DNA of 64,000 nucleotides from Pyxicephalus adspersus (GCF_032062135.1 NC_092859.1:88607220-88671219); one strand, 5' to 3'. Counted from the stretch's first letter, positions 24,089 to 36,860 are shown. Program-made: numbers and translations. The notes: generated by a model not told the origin, from the sequence alone.

Positions 24089-24510
24089 GCTACGTACACA
24101 CTTCCAATTATTATCGTCGGAAAACGAACGACGAACGTTCCTGCACGATATATATGAACGATCGTATAGCACCGATCCTGCACATAGAGGTAACGACACG
24201 ATCGTTCGTAGATATTGTACACACAATAGATACGATCGTTTAAGCGATAGAGGAACTATGTGCACGACAGGAAAGTGAACGGACGTTCGTTCATCACGCA
24301 TGCTCTGAACATGGACGATCAACGAACGACCGTACACACGAACGATGTTCAATGATCGTCGCCCAATCCGATCCGCCGGTCCGGTCGTTCGTTTCCAACA
24401 ATTTTCCTCGTTCGTCGGCGTCGTTGGTTACTTTTTTACGAACGATTTTTTGCCCAATCGATCGTTCGTCGTTCAATTGGAACGATAAAAATTGGAAGTG
24501 TGTACGCACC
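24089..24510. mobile_element. TTAA-flanked MITE rich in GATCGTTCG, copy 1
   Basis: 422 bp between TTAA (24,085-24,088) and TTAA (24,511-24,514). Ends GCTACGTACACACTTCCAAT and ATTGGAAGTGTGTACGCACC are inverted. Internally it is packed with CGAACGA, GATCGTTCG and CGATCGTT units and is one of the most CpG-dense stretches of the window, so this copy is probably young or spared from CpG decay. TTAA duplication suggests piggyBac- or Kolobok-type mobilisation. Confidence 0.75.
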
Positions 24511-24514
24511 TTAA

Positions 24515-25471
24515 CTTTGTTAAGTTTTTTCTGATCTGGTCAGTTGCAGGTATGTATATGTGTGGAAGCTCCTCTCCCTTCCAGTCCAGCTGTTAGACAA
24601 GACGTGACAAGATATATACCAATAAAAACCTTAATTAGTATTTTTAGTATAACTATAAGAGTATTTTCTCTTAAAAAAAAAAAAAAAAGTTAAAAAAAAA
24701 TAAATTCACATTTCAGATGTGTTTATTTAAACCCAAATGAAAGGGCCTTGAATGGCAAACAGCTTTTATAAAGGAACTGCAGTATACAGTTTAAATACAC
24801 CTCAATGGGGCATGCTGCATCCAAAGTTATGCAACAATGCCCATGAACACTTTCCCTTAGACGATCAGATTGTGACGGAGGAGTCTTTGCATGGCTATGG
24901 CTAGTTACGGAAACCACAGAAAGGATTTTGTTTAGACACAAGGTCATCTTTAAACACATTTGATTTACAATTGCAAATAGAGGAAAGCTGTCTTTGTTAG
25001 TAGACTAATCCCAGGCGGAGCAATGAACAGACGTTGTATTAAAACCTCACTCCTATAAATTACTCCCATGTTACAGTACTGTGCTTCCCAGCATCTGGTG
25101 CCTGCCTAATGTATCATTGCAAGTATGGCATGAGCTCTCTACTGCTCTGGTGGCTTCAGGACACACTAAATCTACTGTACGTCCCATTTAAATTCACCAA
25201 AACATTGCATCCAAGTCACCGCTTATAGAAAAAAAAAAATTCAGGGTAGAAGTTCAAGAAAAAATTGAATCCCCCAGAAGCCAGGAAATCATTACCTGTG
25301 TGGAGACTGACCAACATCCACAAAAAGGTCTCATTTGCATATTCAATTTATGGAAAGGGCAAACAACAGAATCAAGACATTTCTGTGTCATGCAGATTCC
25401 CTGTAATTTATGAGGAATATATTAACATGTATACATGGCCAAAAGGCTGTCCTGGAAGCTTTTCAATTCTT
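24515..25471. other. anonymous sequence with A-runs
   Basis: A-runs occur at 24,673-24,688 and 25,230-25,240. No exon recognised. Confidence 0.4.
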
Positions 25472-25729
25472 CTCTATGCCAGTGATTTTCAACCACTCTG
25501 TCGCGGCACACTAGTGTGCCGTGAGAGATCTTCAAGTGTGCGGTGAAGAAACCATGCATCATTCTAGAATGTAACTAAATGGAATAGATATTTACTTTCC
25601 ATACAAAATATACCTACTAAAATGTTACACAGTTTGCACAAAATTTGTTGCACTCTATTAGTTTAAATCTTAGCAGCTTTTTTATATATAGATGAGCACT
25701 TTTTTTACATTTTCAGGGGAAAACGTCAT

Positions 25730-28200
25730 CTAATCTCACACCGGTACAGTGTGAGATCGAGTGATGCAAGGACCAGCAAGATGACAGAAGAAGAAAGCAG
25801 TCAGTGCAGGACCAAGTGAATCTTATTCGGGGGGGGTTCCTAGGGCTCTGCAGAAGTAAAGGTATCATTTAGAAAGTTTTGTTTTTAATAATCTTTTATA
25901 TAATACTGATAGGCACCAGTGGATGGCTGTGTTACAAATTCATACACTTACACAGCACTATCTAGTGTCTAAAGTATAAACAGAGATTCTTTGTTTAACG
26001 GCATTTTCAGGTAAATGAAACATTTGGTTTGAACAGTTTATTTCCACAAATATATTAATATACATCTCTTCACAACATCAATATTCTTTCTATAAACTTA
26101 AAGAATCCAAATCTCCTCTCATTTTGCTTAGAGGGTATGGGGGTACAAGGTACCCCCATGCTCATCCCACAAATGTGTGGACAGATATCTGGGGGTCAAT
26201 TGGTCAAATTATTATCAACTGGTCAAATGATTCTAATAGGCTGCACACACAAGGATTTATGTGCATGCACATGTAAAGGGCTTCCAAATGTAGATGTTAA
26301 TCAGACTTTATGTAAAGACATTGCTGCACAGTGCAGAGGTAAATAATAATAAAAAGCAGAGTAATAGAAACATTTTGTCTATTATGTGCTGCTGTTCATT
26401 TTAGGTAATTTAGCCTATTTTGGGCTATACATTGACTATACAAGTGTGAATAATGCGGGTTTCAGCCAAACTAAGTATAGTTCCTCTCACTTTTTTGTTC
26501 AGAGGATAAAGGAGTACTAGCTAACTCTGTGCTCATATCTGACAGTGACAGATATCTGATGACCAATTTGTCAAAGGGAGCTTCCAGATTCTAATAGGTC
26601 ACATACATTGACCCTCACAACATGGACCCAGCATTAAAATATCTTACTCCTAAAATCACACTTTTTTTTAAGACCCAATCAAAAAACTAATAATTTCAAC
26701 ATTAGGTTTCTCATAAGGTTTCATGTGCACATACCTGAAATGCCTTTCTTGTGTAGACAATGATCAATCCACGCAGGATCTATGTTTGGTCCTTTCTGGA
26801 CACAGCAAAGTTAAAGCGTACCTAAACTCAATATTTTTTTTATTTTTCATTCATGCAATGTGCAGCAATCACTTTCTGTAACCAAACTTATACAGAACCC
26901 CACACCAGCAATGAGCACCAACCTGATAAGACTAATAATCTGATAAGAACATAAGCATCTGATAAGCATCTGAGTGGCCCCTAAGGCACGCTTGCCATAG
27001 GTTTGTCACCACTGGCCTAGGTGATCAAGACTTAATAGGAGTGCAGAGCCTCCTGGGATACCTACATCAAGCATCCTGAGAGGCCCTGGCTGCTTCTTCT
27101 GCACATACCAAAGATTCTGGGCATAAGCAGAAGGCGCATTTTACTCCTAGAGGAAAGAGATGTTAATCTCACGCATGCACAGTGAGATCAGCTCTATTTT
27201 TTTCCCTTTCACAGTGGCTACATGACCCGATCTCCCACCTGCGCAGTGCAAGATCGGGTGAAGAAGAAAGAAGATGGCGGCTCCCAGAGCTTCCTCTGCG
27301 CTGGGACAAAGAGGAATTCCAGGACAATGCAGGACCAGATGCAAGGGAAGGACCAACACCATCGAGGGTCCAGTGGGATTAAAGGTAAGTGTGATTTTTT
27401 TTTTTTTTTTAGATATAATTTCGTTTCGCTTTATATACTACTTAAAACAGTGTAATAGAAACATTTTGTATCTGTTACGTAGTGTATTGTTGTTTAGTAG
27501 CGCTTTAAGCAACCTTTTATTTTTTGACCCCTTGAAGGAGCCTTCTTTTGGGGAAAGGGTGAGGGGTACTAGCTACCACATACTCAATACCCAGGGCGTA
27601 GGCACAGATATCGGGCGGCACACTTATTAAACTAGGCATACAGATTCCAAAAAACTCTGTAACTGCCAACCCCCTCCCTGGGGTCATGTCTTGGGCATGA
27701 CACTTTCTCCCCCAATAATTGCCCTTGCTAACTTGGGGCAGGCAGGGGGCTTGTTTTTCAAAAAGGGCTGCACTTTTTTAGCTCCCGTTCTTATTTGGCA
27801 AGGCAGATTCCGGGGCACATTTTAAGGCCAAGAGGGACACATACCTTCTTGGGGATGACAGGTATGTCTTGTTTAGAGAGCCAAAAAGGCCTGAATCTTC
27901 TTCCTGTGAGGTCCTACGTTTACACTTTTTTTGGGGAGGACCTCCCCTTCAGTCTTTATTTCGATTTCGGTAAAGACCGAAGGGGAAATCCGCAGCCTCC
28001 TGGGATACTTGTGTCACACATACCAAGAGGCTCTGCACTGCTCCTTGTGTGCATGCACCTTCAGAGGCTTTCTTATAATGTAAAAAAAAAAGTGTTCAAT
28101 CTAATGCATGCGCAGTGCAAGGCAGCATTGGACGTACAAGTGAGCATTAGAGAGAAGGTGGAAGCTGAGCCGGCATGGGCCTCCTAGGCCTATTTTGTAA
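25730..28200. repeat. degenerate array of a composite repeat (modules D, A, C, B)
   Basis: Similar modules recur in the same order. D, CAGCCTCCTGGGATAC: 27,040 and 27,990. A, GTGCAAGATCGGGTGAAGAA type: 25,735, 27,180-27,400 and 28,095. C, GTAATAGAAACATTTTGT: 26,360 and 27,450. B, an AGAGGGTATGGGGGTAC/AGATATCTGGGGGTC type: 26,130, 26,500 and 27,560. The unit is roughly 0.9-1 kb. Single copies lie at 36,556 and 52,850, so it is a dispersed family that is clustered here. Confidence 0.5.
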
Positions 28201-28530
28201 AAGTGAAAAAAAAAATGTTTTCACAAAAGTTCACAAACTAAATATAGGCTTTGGAGCACATCTGAAGTTAACCTGTATTCACACTGGCACTAAGGTTACA
28301 TTTGTCCTTTCCTCATGCCAGGAACCACTGCTGGTTAAAAAACTGCTAACTCTGAAGATGCCAGGCACTTACCGCCTGTTACCAATCCTAGGTGCCCAGC
28401 CGTTGCCAGAAGTCACTCAGGAGGGGTAAATGTTTTTTGCTGCTAATATGAACTAAGCCTAACTTGTTACACCACATTCATTATACTATTACACTACTAC
28501 AAAGGAATACACGGCATAGGACAGTTGTGG

Positions 28531-28812
28531 CAATAATATCAGTACACCCAATCACCTATCTCTACCTTGCTGAACCCCATATTAGACTGCATTTACACCT
28601 GAATAAAAAACACCGGTCATCACTTTTCCCCATCCTTCCATATTCCCTGCAATAATACCAGTGCACCCCATCACCTGTCTTACCTTTGCCTAACCCCATA
28701 CCCACTTGCAGTTATAGCAGTGTGAGACGAGTAACGAGGTGCACTGGTAATATTGCAGGGTGGTATGGAGTTCAGCAAGGTTGAGACAGGTGATGGGTGC
28801 GCTGGTATTATT
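28531..28812. repeat. four copies of a ~45-bp unit arranged ++--
   Basis: ATAATACCAGTGCACCCCAT with CACCTGTCT...CCTTGCTGAACCCC occurs forward at 28,531-28,580 and 28,645-28,700. In inverse it occurs at 28,737-28,760 (GTGCACTGGTAATATTGCAG) and 28,765-28,812 (TTCAGCAAGGTTGAGACAGG). The arms could fold into a large cruciform. Confidence 0.65.
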
Positions 28813-29544
28813 TCATTTTTATGGGGTTAAAGGTGACAAACTGTGAATGGGGTGAAGTGGTATATTTGCAGGGGATATGTAAAAATTTGCAAATAAGATA
28901 ACCAAACTAGGGATGGAGCATGGAACCTTTAGAATAAAAACTCCATACTTAAAATAGAAATCCACAGCTACGGAGCTGAAACTCTGAAAAAGAACAGTAC
29001 AGTGGATGGACAGTTTTCTGTTTGACATTTGTACACTTTGCATGTAAAAAAGTAAGAAAATATTTATAGCAGTTTTATAAATGTGTTAAATTGAGCTATT
29101 TATGTGGTGAATTGTCATGCGATGTGCTTTACGGTTTGTTATTGCCTTTGCAATATATCGCACAGCAACCCACTGCAGTGTTCTCTTCCATATAATTTAT
29201 GCATATGTGGTTTGCATGTTTTGTTGTGTTATCATTTGTTTTTAATTTTTATAATAAAGAATATTCAATGGTACGGTTGTTGAATTTTACAACTGTTAGT
29301 TACTCGGCAACATAGTCATATATGTGTGTATGTATGTGTGTGTGTATTTATATAAACTATTATTTGTTAATTTTGGGATGTGGCAGGTGTAATTTTGTTG
29401 AATTAAATGTGGGAGTCTCCAGGTTTGTTTCTTTAAAGTCTTGTGTTACATTTGGAGTGACTGGGCTGTGTTCATCTAAACAGGCCCAGGTTTCGCACTG
29501 AGGGAGTATAAATAAATTGAGAAACTATATTGTCAATATTTATA

Positions 29545-30050
29545 CAGTTGACATTCAAAAATCCAGCCTTCAATAATCCGGATACTTCAGTTTTCCGGCA
29601 TGGATTTCGGAGCGTATGTTCAAATTTACAGTGTTTTCTGGAGGCGCTGTTTATGTTTTGATGGTGCTGTACTCCAGAATCAGCAGTTAGATCTTGCTTT
29701 TTCTCTATAAATTGAAGCTGTTCTTGCTGCTGAGGATGTTGTTACTGCCAGTCATGAAGATGATCATCCTGACAGCCCATCTGCTATTTAGCTTCTTTTC
29801 CAGGGTACAGTAATGATTAAAATTCTGAGGGACTGTTTTGTTTAGTTAAACTATAATTCTGTAAAACTGTTTTATTTAGTTGGTAAACATTAAATTTTCA
29901 TTTGCTTTTCCTTAAGTGTCATTTCATTTTGTGTTTTTTTTTTTTTTGCATTTTAAAAAATAAAGCATATATAACCTTCAAAAATCCGGAATTTTAGAAA
30001 ATACAGAACACCTCAGGTCTGGAGTTTGCTGGATTTTTGAACCTGTACTG
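29545..30050 (+). mobile_element. pogo/Tigger-like MITE, copy 2
   Basis: Ends CAGTTGACATTCAAAAATCC and GCTGGATTTTTGAACCTGTA are inverted and flanked by TA. Shares TTCAGTTTTCCGGCATGGAT and CTCAGGTCTGGAGTTTGC with copy 1 at 18,569. 506 bp, with a transposase-tail remnant inside. It is inserted near the right end of the hAT-bounded block. Confidence 0.7.
29711..29791 (+). pseudogene. probable transposase C-terminal tail remnant
   Basis: 26 codons and a stop, reading IEAVLAAEDVVTASHEDD then HPDSPSAI, preceded by an in-frame TAA. An acidic, Asp/Glu-rich tail is usual for pogo/Tigger transposases, and the position before the right inverted end is right for a 3' coding end retained by deletion. The assignment is inference from composition and place. 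Confidence 0.4.
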
Positions 30051-30171
30051 TACTGTAATAAGCTACAGAGTGGAATTTTCTAACATTTTTGGTTTGTGCT
30101 GTGCCACAGGATGTTTTTAATGTAAAAAATGTGCCATGGCTCAAAAAAGGTTGAAAAACACTGTTCTATGC

Positions 30172-32579
30172 TATAATAATATATGGGAGATACACAAATT
30201 TGGTAAACCAAACAAATTTACAAAATGATTATATTCCTGGGATATGCTATTCTACCCATATTTAGAAACTAAATAAATTGTAAGGGGTTAACTAGTTTTC
30301 CTATGAATGCAATTATTCTGTCCTTATGTAAAAACAGATAATTCTAATACATTTTAAATTTGCCTTTCATCCAAAAGCCAGACATGCTTTTTCGTCTGAA
30401 GATGCTAACATATCCTTTCACTACATTTTACAAACAGACGTTCTACAGGGAGGATGAGGCCAGTATACACTTGTCAGTCAACCAATGTAGTAGGTCCTGT
30501 TTATCTGGCAGGAAATTTGAACTAGAAAATAAACAATCCAGGATAAGCAAATAGTCAAAATTATGTAAATGTCAGCTGAAATGTGGCCCAATTGTGGATA
30601 AAACAAATACTATATACCTGGTAATGCTCAAACTGTACGCTTAAATATATTGTTTGCTTGCGTTTATAGCCAGCCTAAACCATTTTAAAACACCAAAAAA
30701 GGCATAGACCAGAAAAGAGCAGAGTACTTGTATGGTTACCTCTTCCCTGTAACTGTGCCAGGAAAAAGGGAAAGTGGCAGTTTATCTTAGCAAGCCGTGT
30801 ATAATCACCCTGTCAGTTCACATTATAGAGTTTCAGATTAGGTGAGCAGTCTAGCTGTGAGCTTGCTCATGCTGCAGAGATACCGCTCCTCTAAGTATCC
30901 AATTCAGCAGTCTATCTGCATATATAGATGAATAATATTATGGCGACTATGAAAACCCATTGTAAGTCTTTGAAGCATGTTAACTGGGGGAAACTTTGCA
31001 AAAAAACAGAGCAAAGCAAAAAAAAATTTCAGACAAAGGTGACCTATTAATTTCAAAGTAGAGCAAAATTACCCAACTCTGGTCATTCATATTAAAAATA
31101 CATGACAAGTTGATGTTAATAATTTACATGCAAATCAGCTTGAAAACATTTGCAAAATACATTATTTTACAGTGACCTAACCTAAAACGTTTCTAAGGCA
31201 ACAAGAGAGCTAAAGTGCAAGCACTATTTTGGAGCCTGCAAGTAATAATGTTGTTTTTGCTATAGTAAAATTTACCCAGAAGTTCTAATGCACATCTACT
31301 GATCCTGCCATTTGTATATGAACACTTGACAACCACAAGATCCTACTGCTCTGGTAATGTGGTCAGCTATCACCAAGAGCCACTGTACTATAGGATACCA
31401 TTGGCATGCTCATTATGCCTGAAAAGTCAAGTAGGCAGCTTTTGATATTACAGGCCACCTAAGCTGCCTTGACATTTTGGGATTTGTGGCTTACACCCCA
31501 TCCACATTTTCACGTGACTACCAATTAAACACCAAAATCTATACAATTTTTAAATCAAGAAATCAAGGCATGCGTCTCATTCTCTGAGGGGGTCCTTTGG
31601 ATCTCAGAATTTGGCTTGTCATGGAACATCAAAGCCATCCTTTCCTAAACTGCCATGGACAAGATAAGTAGGCAAACAACTACTGCAAACCTATTGACAT
31701 CTATAGACCATTCTGGTCAATGGACATGAAAAAGCAAAAAACAGGTATGTGACAGTTTAGAAACCTTACCAAAGGCAATGATGTCCTCAGAAATTACCAA
31801 TACCAGAGGTTCCATGAGCCTCCCTACTCTACAGTATAAACATGAATGCACAGGTAACCTTATTGTTTATTTCTTTAGGTAAATGATTTCCATGGACAGT
31901 AAACAAATGGCATTTATGAATAATAAACATACCTGACTTTTAGTTTAATGTTTCCACATAATACACGGGTCTGAGATAAGTTCAGGTATTTGCAGTAGTT
32001 CTAGCCTGCACAGGTTCCTAATGTAATCCGCAATCAAAGATTTCACTCCAAGAATAAGATTTTATCCTTACAAGCAAAGAGAAACAAACTGTAATCCCCA
32101 AAACATGTTTACATTAAACATTCACTTTAATCTTGGTACTAATCCTTTAGACCTTATTTGCTCTATTGCTGCAGCACTTTCCAGAGTATTTTATTTTTGA
32201 TCCCTAAAAAATTCTCATTAGCCCACGGATTATAATAAACTAACTAAGGACATAAGGTAATATCTGCAAAGTTTGGGTGAAACCCTCTCACCGGCATTTA
32301 GACTTATCCTGAGAAGTTCTTCTGGATTTGCAGTCATGTGACCTGTCAAGTCCCTTAGAACTTCTCTGCATCTGTGGGCAGAACATGGAACATGGAAAAG
32401 TGGGTTTTTTTGGGGGGAACTAGCACTGATGGACTGTAAATTACATGTGTTTTGAAACCTAATTTGTAGGCATCAATCTTGTAATGTAGCCATTAAGGAT
32501 TGGTTTAATGCAATATAATTTTTACACAGACGGGTTGAAGAGTTGAGGGTGCCATGCATGGAAAAAATTTCTAGCATGA
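30172..32579. other. anonymous intronic sequence
   Basis: No exon or repeat family recognised. Confidence 0.4.
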
Positions 32580-32674
32580 ATTTTGTTCAGCCAATCACGC
32601 CACCCGGCTCCTCACTCCTGTAGTTTAATTTACCCAATCATGCACACCAGCTTGCATATTTGGCTGAACAAAAT
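32580..32674. repeat. short inverted repeat
   Basis: ATTTTGTTCAGCCAA (32,580-32,594) pairs perfectly with TTGGCTGAACAAAAT (32,660-32,674) around a 65-nt centre. Possibly a tiny MITE. Confidence 0.6.
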
Positions 32675-34176
32675 GACAGAAGAGAGGTCACAGATCCTTC
32701 CCATCCCAGCTAAGGCTGCAGCCGACATAGATGGCTAAAGCCCAGTTCAGCTCAGCCCACGGCAGCTAGTGGGACCGCTGCTGTAAAGCAAAACGGCTTT
32801 GGACAGGCGAGTTTTTCCATAAGAGCCAAGGTTATCAACACAGACAAGTACTTAATTTCTTCTTTCCAGGAAGATAATTTATTCAGTGTTAAATTTTAGC
32901 AAAAGAGGTACTTTCAGATTGAAGTCAGCAATGACAACACACTTCTTTGAATACTACAGCTTTCTGTTTCTTTTACAAGAAGACCTTCATTTGGTGTTAA
33001 TTCTTATTAATGCAAGTAACTCAAAAGTCTGCAACCATCAGACCAGTACGACAGCCAGGGAACTGGCATTTTGAGAAGCACAGACAGAGCAACCTGCACA
33101 TACTCCGAGTACAAATTTCCATTAACACATAGAAGGCATACGACTCAAATTATAGTGGCTGGTTTAGAAGATAAGCAAATCTGCATATTAAAAAAACTGC
33201 ATATCCCTTCCAGGTTGAGAAAGAGAGATAAAAATATTGCTTTTTATAAACAGATATAAGCAGATCTGCCATCAAAGACGATAACAGAGCTTGAAGTGCT
33301 TACAGTTTTTGTGCTAGTTTTTACATCCAAGCATTTTATATCAGGAATTCCTTCTGAGATGTACACATTTTTGTGTTATCGACAACAAGGAAAGGGAACA
33401 AATGTCCACAACTTAAATGTATCTGGAAAAATGCTTAGCAAGACAGTCAACTGGTATAACCCATGGCTGTCCAGTCTTGCTCATATTATGCTTTATAATA
33501 TGTAGAGAATTTGAAAAGAAAAAAGATAATTTTAAGCATTCGATTTCTAGCGAATTGCTTTTTCAAGAGTTCTAACTGCCCACTGGCAACCCATACAATG
33601 AGGTTCGAAAGGTCTTTCTTATCCTCACCATTCAACAGGCAATGCTTATCATCAGATGCTTTAGAACGGAGAAGTACACAAAATAAGTATTAAAAGAGCA
33701 CTCAGAAGAGTAGCTAAGCAATACATAAAAGGTTATAATGTACTTAAATCTTATTTAGGCAAGAGGAGAAATCCTCATTTATATGCTAGCTTGGATAATT
33801 ACAAAATACCCTGAAGCTACATACACACAAATCCAGTTATGTATTCATTAAAAATTCATGGAATATATTTTTGAAGCTGAACTCTAAGCACATGTAAAAA
33901 TATAACAATACTTCAATAAAGCATTCTCAAAAGGTTAATGGCACCTTTGGTGTTAGCACATTTATACTGAAGCTTCCTCTGGTCACACATCAGCCTTCCC
34001 CCTTCCAATCTCATCTCTTAGAACAAATGCTTATCATTTGGAGTCCATGCATGTGATTTTTATTCTCAGGTACAAAACCAAAAGAATTGAAAATAAAGTA
34101 CATAGATAATGAACTTGTATGTAGCGGTGCAATCTCTTCAGTTTATATTTCACTGGATTGAGGACTGATAAAACAG
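32675..34176. other. anonymous intronic sequence
   Basis: At 33,810-33,830 GAAGCTACATACACACAAAT resembles the end of the TTAA-flanked family at 24,089 but no second end is visible. Nothing else is supported. Confidence 0.35.
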
Positions 34177-34321
34177 CAGTATTCTCCCCAGCCTCTTTAA
34201 ACTGGGCACACCTCATGGCACCTTTCAGTAATCACCCAGCTGTTTTTAGGTGGTTACTGAAGATTTGGGTCACAATATAGGGGCTGCCACCCAGCCCATC
34301 TTACTTGAAAAAAGAACACTG
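34177..34321 (+). mobile_element. hAT-like MITE with central hairpin
   Basis: Starts CAGTATTCTCCCCAGCC and ends AAAAAAGAACACTG. The centre TTCAGTAATCACCC / GGTGGTTACTGAA forms a hairpin, followed by GGGTCACAATATAGGGGCTG. Slightly shorter than the full copies because of a deletion near the right end. Confidence 0.7.
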
Positions 34322-34386
34322 GACAGGCAAGGTGGACTGGGGGCAAGGGAAGCTTAAATATAAGTGTTACTAGATTGAACATACAG

Positions 34387-34592
34387 TTAAAGTGGAACTA
34401 AAGTCTCACTGTACAAAACCTGGGGTGGGGGGGATTAATGAACACCCGCTTGCCTGTGAGGGAGTAAAGTCACCCCGGAACAGGCAAAGGAGAAGAAAGA
34501 AAGATGGTGACACCCATATAAAAAACAAAAAAGGTGTATTATATATATTCAGCTGGTATAAATACCAAAATTTGACTTTAGGTTTAGTATTA
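34387..34592. mobile_element. possible MITE with TTAAAGTGGAACTAAAG end
   Basis: Left TTAAAGTGGAACTAAAGTC and right GACTTTAGGTTTAGTATTA are imperfect inverse copies. The interior has GGGTGGGGGGG and A-rich stretches. A weak call resting on ends only. Confidence 0.35.
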
Positions 34593-36555
34593 CCGTGCAC
34601 AGCCCCATTATAAATCAAATAGGTGTGCTACATGCAAATGTTCTGTGAATAGGATAAAGGAAATAGAGGGGGATCTGTTACTGTACAATTACAGGCAGGG
34701 GGACAAGGAAGTGACCAAGGTATATTAGTTGAAGTAGATAATAGCTTATCAGTCACAACAAGACACAAAAAAATCCCAATTAATAAATGCCAATTCATTG
34801 AAGCTTTCGTGTTTCCCTTGTGACAATCTTTAAACTAATCTGTTACACAATGTGCCTGGGTTTTCAACGAATAAAATTGGCTAAACAGAAACAAATATTT
34901 TGGCAGCTAAAGCATTCACATATTTTGCACTTCAACTAGCAATTTAGCTGTTTGGCCTGTGCTATTAAGTGTAAAAACAAGTTTCTCAACCCAGCTTTCA
35001 ACACAATGACATGTACACAGTTTCCCCACGTTTCAGACAGATGCTTAACAGGTATGAAGCCCTTGAAAAACTAGATTATGAACAACCAGGGTGGCATTTT
35101 TAACAATAGAACAAGATACAGCAGAAAATCTCTACATGAGCAAGGAAATATTAAAGAAAGTATATAAAGGAGGTGTGTCTGTTAGTCTGTCTCTGACCAG
35201 AGGGGGCGTCATTACCATACACAGTACTATAAATAGGAAATTCTAGGGAAATGTAGGGCATAGCAGAATGAAACCCCTAACTTTCAAAAGTAGAGAAATT
35301 AGGAATGAAGAACAGTCAGTGATCATAAATACAGGCAGAGCTAGCCTTGCAAATATTTGTGTCCTCCAACTTCTGCATCGCAATCACTGATTTAGGTGGT
35401 CAATGTCACTGTGGAAACTTTTATAGAAGAGTATTTTGTTGGCATGTGTGTGCAGTACATAAATGAAGTAGGACCCCAGTTTAACTATTCCCAACCCACT
35501 GTAAGGTGCAACTTTGTCTTGCCCACGTTTTGCAGAGTTTTATTGGAAATATTCAATCTGACCCTCAGATGCAAAAAGGATGGACAAGCCTTGGCTAGTG
35601 CTAGCAATACATAAATTATTCCCAAAACCTGCGCCATAATGAATTTCAAACAGAGGCTCTGTTACGTGTAAACCAGGGCAGATGAGTTAGTAATTACTGG
35701 GTACCTGGAGTTGGGGAATAACTCCAAATCCCTGATATAAACTTATTACCCACATTATTTTTCAGCTAATCAGTCTAACCTGCCCAAAAAGTTGAATATT
35801 ATGCTCACACACAAAGTATGTATACAAATATATACACACACCATCCGGTATAATTGTAAGCAGTCTCTACATCTAGGAGCACAGTGGTGCCTGGCACTGC
35901 ACTTATCATGTACTCTACAAATCTAGAGTTACAAGCTATGTTTACCCAGCCCTGTTGTATGAATGAACAGAAATGGAGAAAACAACACAGACGCAGCACA
36001 AATGTAAACCAACCCAGGCATATTAAACCCATATCTCATTGATTTATTAGGGAAACAAGTCCTAAGGCTATCCAAAAACATAATAAAGCAATCTTTAATG
36101 GGCAGCTACAGCTCGTCCATTTAAATTAAAATCATGGTTAAGGTGTAGGTAAAATATTTTTATAACTAATAACTTAAAAGCTCATTGTAAACTGAAACCC
36201 AACCATTTGTAACAGTCTAATAATTTGTCTTTCTAATCATAAAGTGTACTTTCTTCCCATCTCTATACCCTGTGCCAAATCATTCCCACCACCTGCCAGG
36301 ATCTTTTATAAGTCTGTATATGTAAGGCAATGATAACATAGGGACAAATGGAGCCTTTATACAATATCCTTACCTACAAATAGATGTAGTGACTTCTGCC
36401 AACACAACTAATGATGTTATTTGCCATTTAGGTATGACAAACAGAATATCCCAAAACCTGCCCTAGTTGGGCTCAATCCATGACAACACGCTCCAATGCA
36501 AAGGATGTCAGTGCACCTTAGTGGCCCGAAATTTACAACTCACCCAGCAAGAAAT
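34593..36555. other. anonymous intronic sequence
   Basis: No repeat or exon recognised. A 72-codon frame at 35,396-35,614 lacks splice or homology support. Confidence 0.4.
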
Positions 36556-36640
36556 AGAGGGTAATGGAAATGGAAGCACAAAGCCTCCCGGGATACCTAT
36601 GTCACGTCCCGGGAGACTCTTGGGTGTCTTTCTGTGAAAA
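36556..36640. repeat. single D module with internal palindrome
   Basis: CCTCCCGGGATACC...GTCCCGGGAG: CTCCCGGGA and TCCCGGGAG pair around 14 nt. The same module is decayed at 27,040, 27,990 and 52,870. It ends about 220 bases from exon 2. Confidence 0.6.
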
Positions 36641-36860
36641 AAAAATATATTTTTTTTTGCAACCTACGTCACCTATAGAAGAGATGGACTGGGGGACTGG
36701 GTACATAGCCTAAAGTGGGCTTTAAATAAAATCTGTCTCTTCCAAATAATGCCAGCTGCAAATCTATATGTCATTATCCCAATATCAAGAAGAACGCAAC
36801 TGCAACAATTAATATATTTAAAATTAAACATTAAGGAACTTATCTTTACAAGAAACTTAC

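Larger units (their letters stand above)
25480..30163. mobile_element. 4.7-kb block bounded by hAT-like ends
   Basis: Left end CAGTGATTTTCAACCACTCT and right end AAAAGGTTGAAAAACACTG are hAT-type inverted ends (14 of the first 15 positions agree). The flanks CTCTATGC (25,472-25,479) and TTCTATGC (30,164-30,171) form an 8-bp repeat with one mismatch. Subterminal GTGTGCCGTGAG and GTGCCATGGC also suit one family. No hAT transposase was recognised inside. The interior is filled by composite repeats and a pogo-like MITE. It may be one large non-autonomous element enlarged by nested insertions, or two unrelated hAT ends. Confidence 0.55.

Noticed and set aside
27274..28187. Frames of 118 and 130 codons
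   Set aside because: They run through decayed composite repeat modules, share no domain, and have neighbours open in several frames at once.
35396..35614. 72-codon plus-strand frame
   Set aside because: No upstream acceptor, no recognised domain, ordinary intronic composition.
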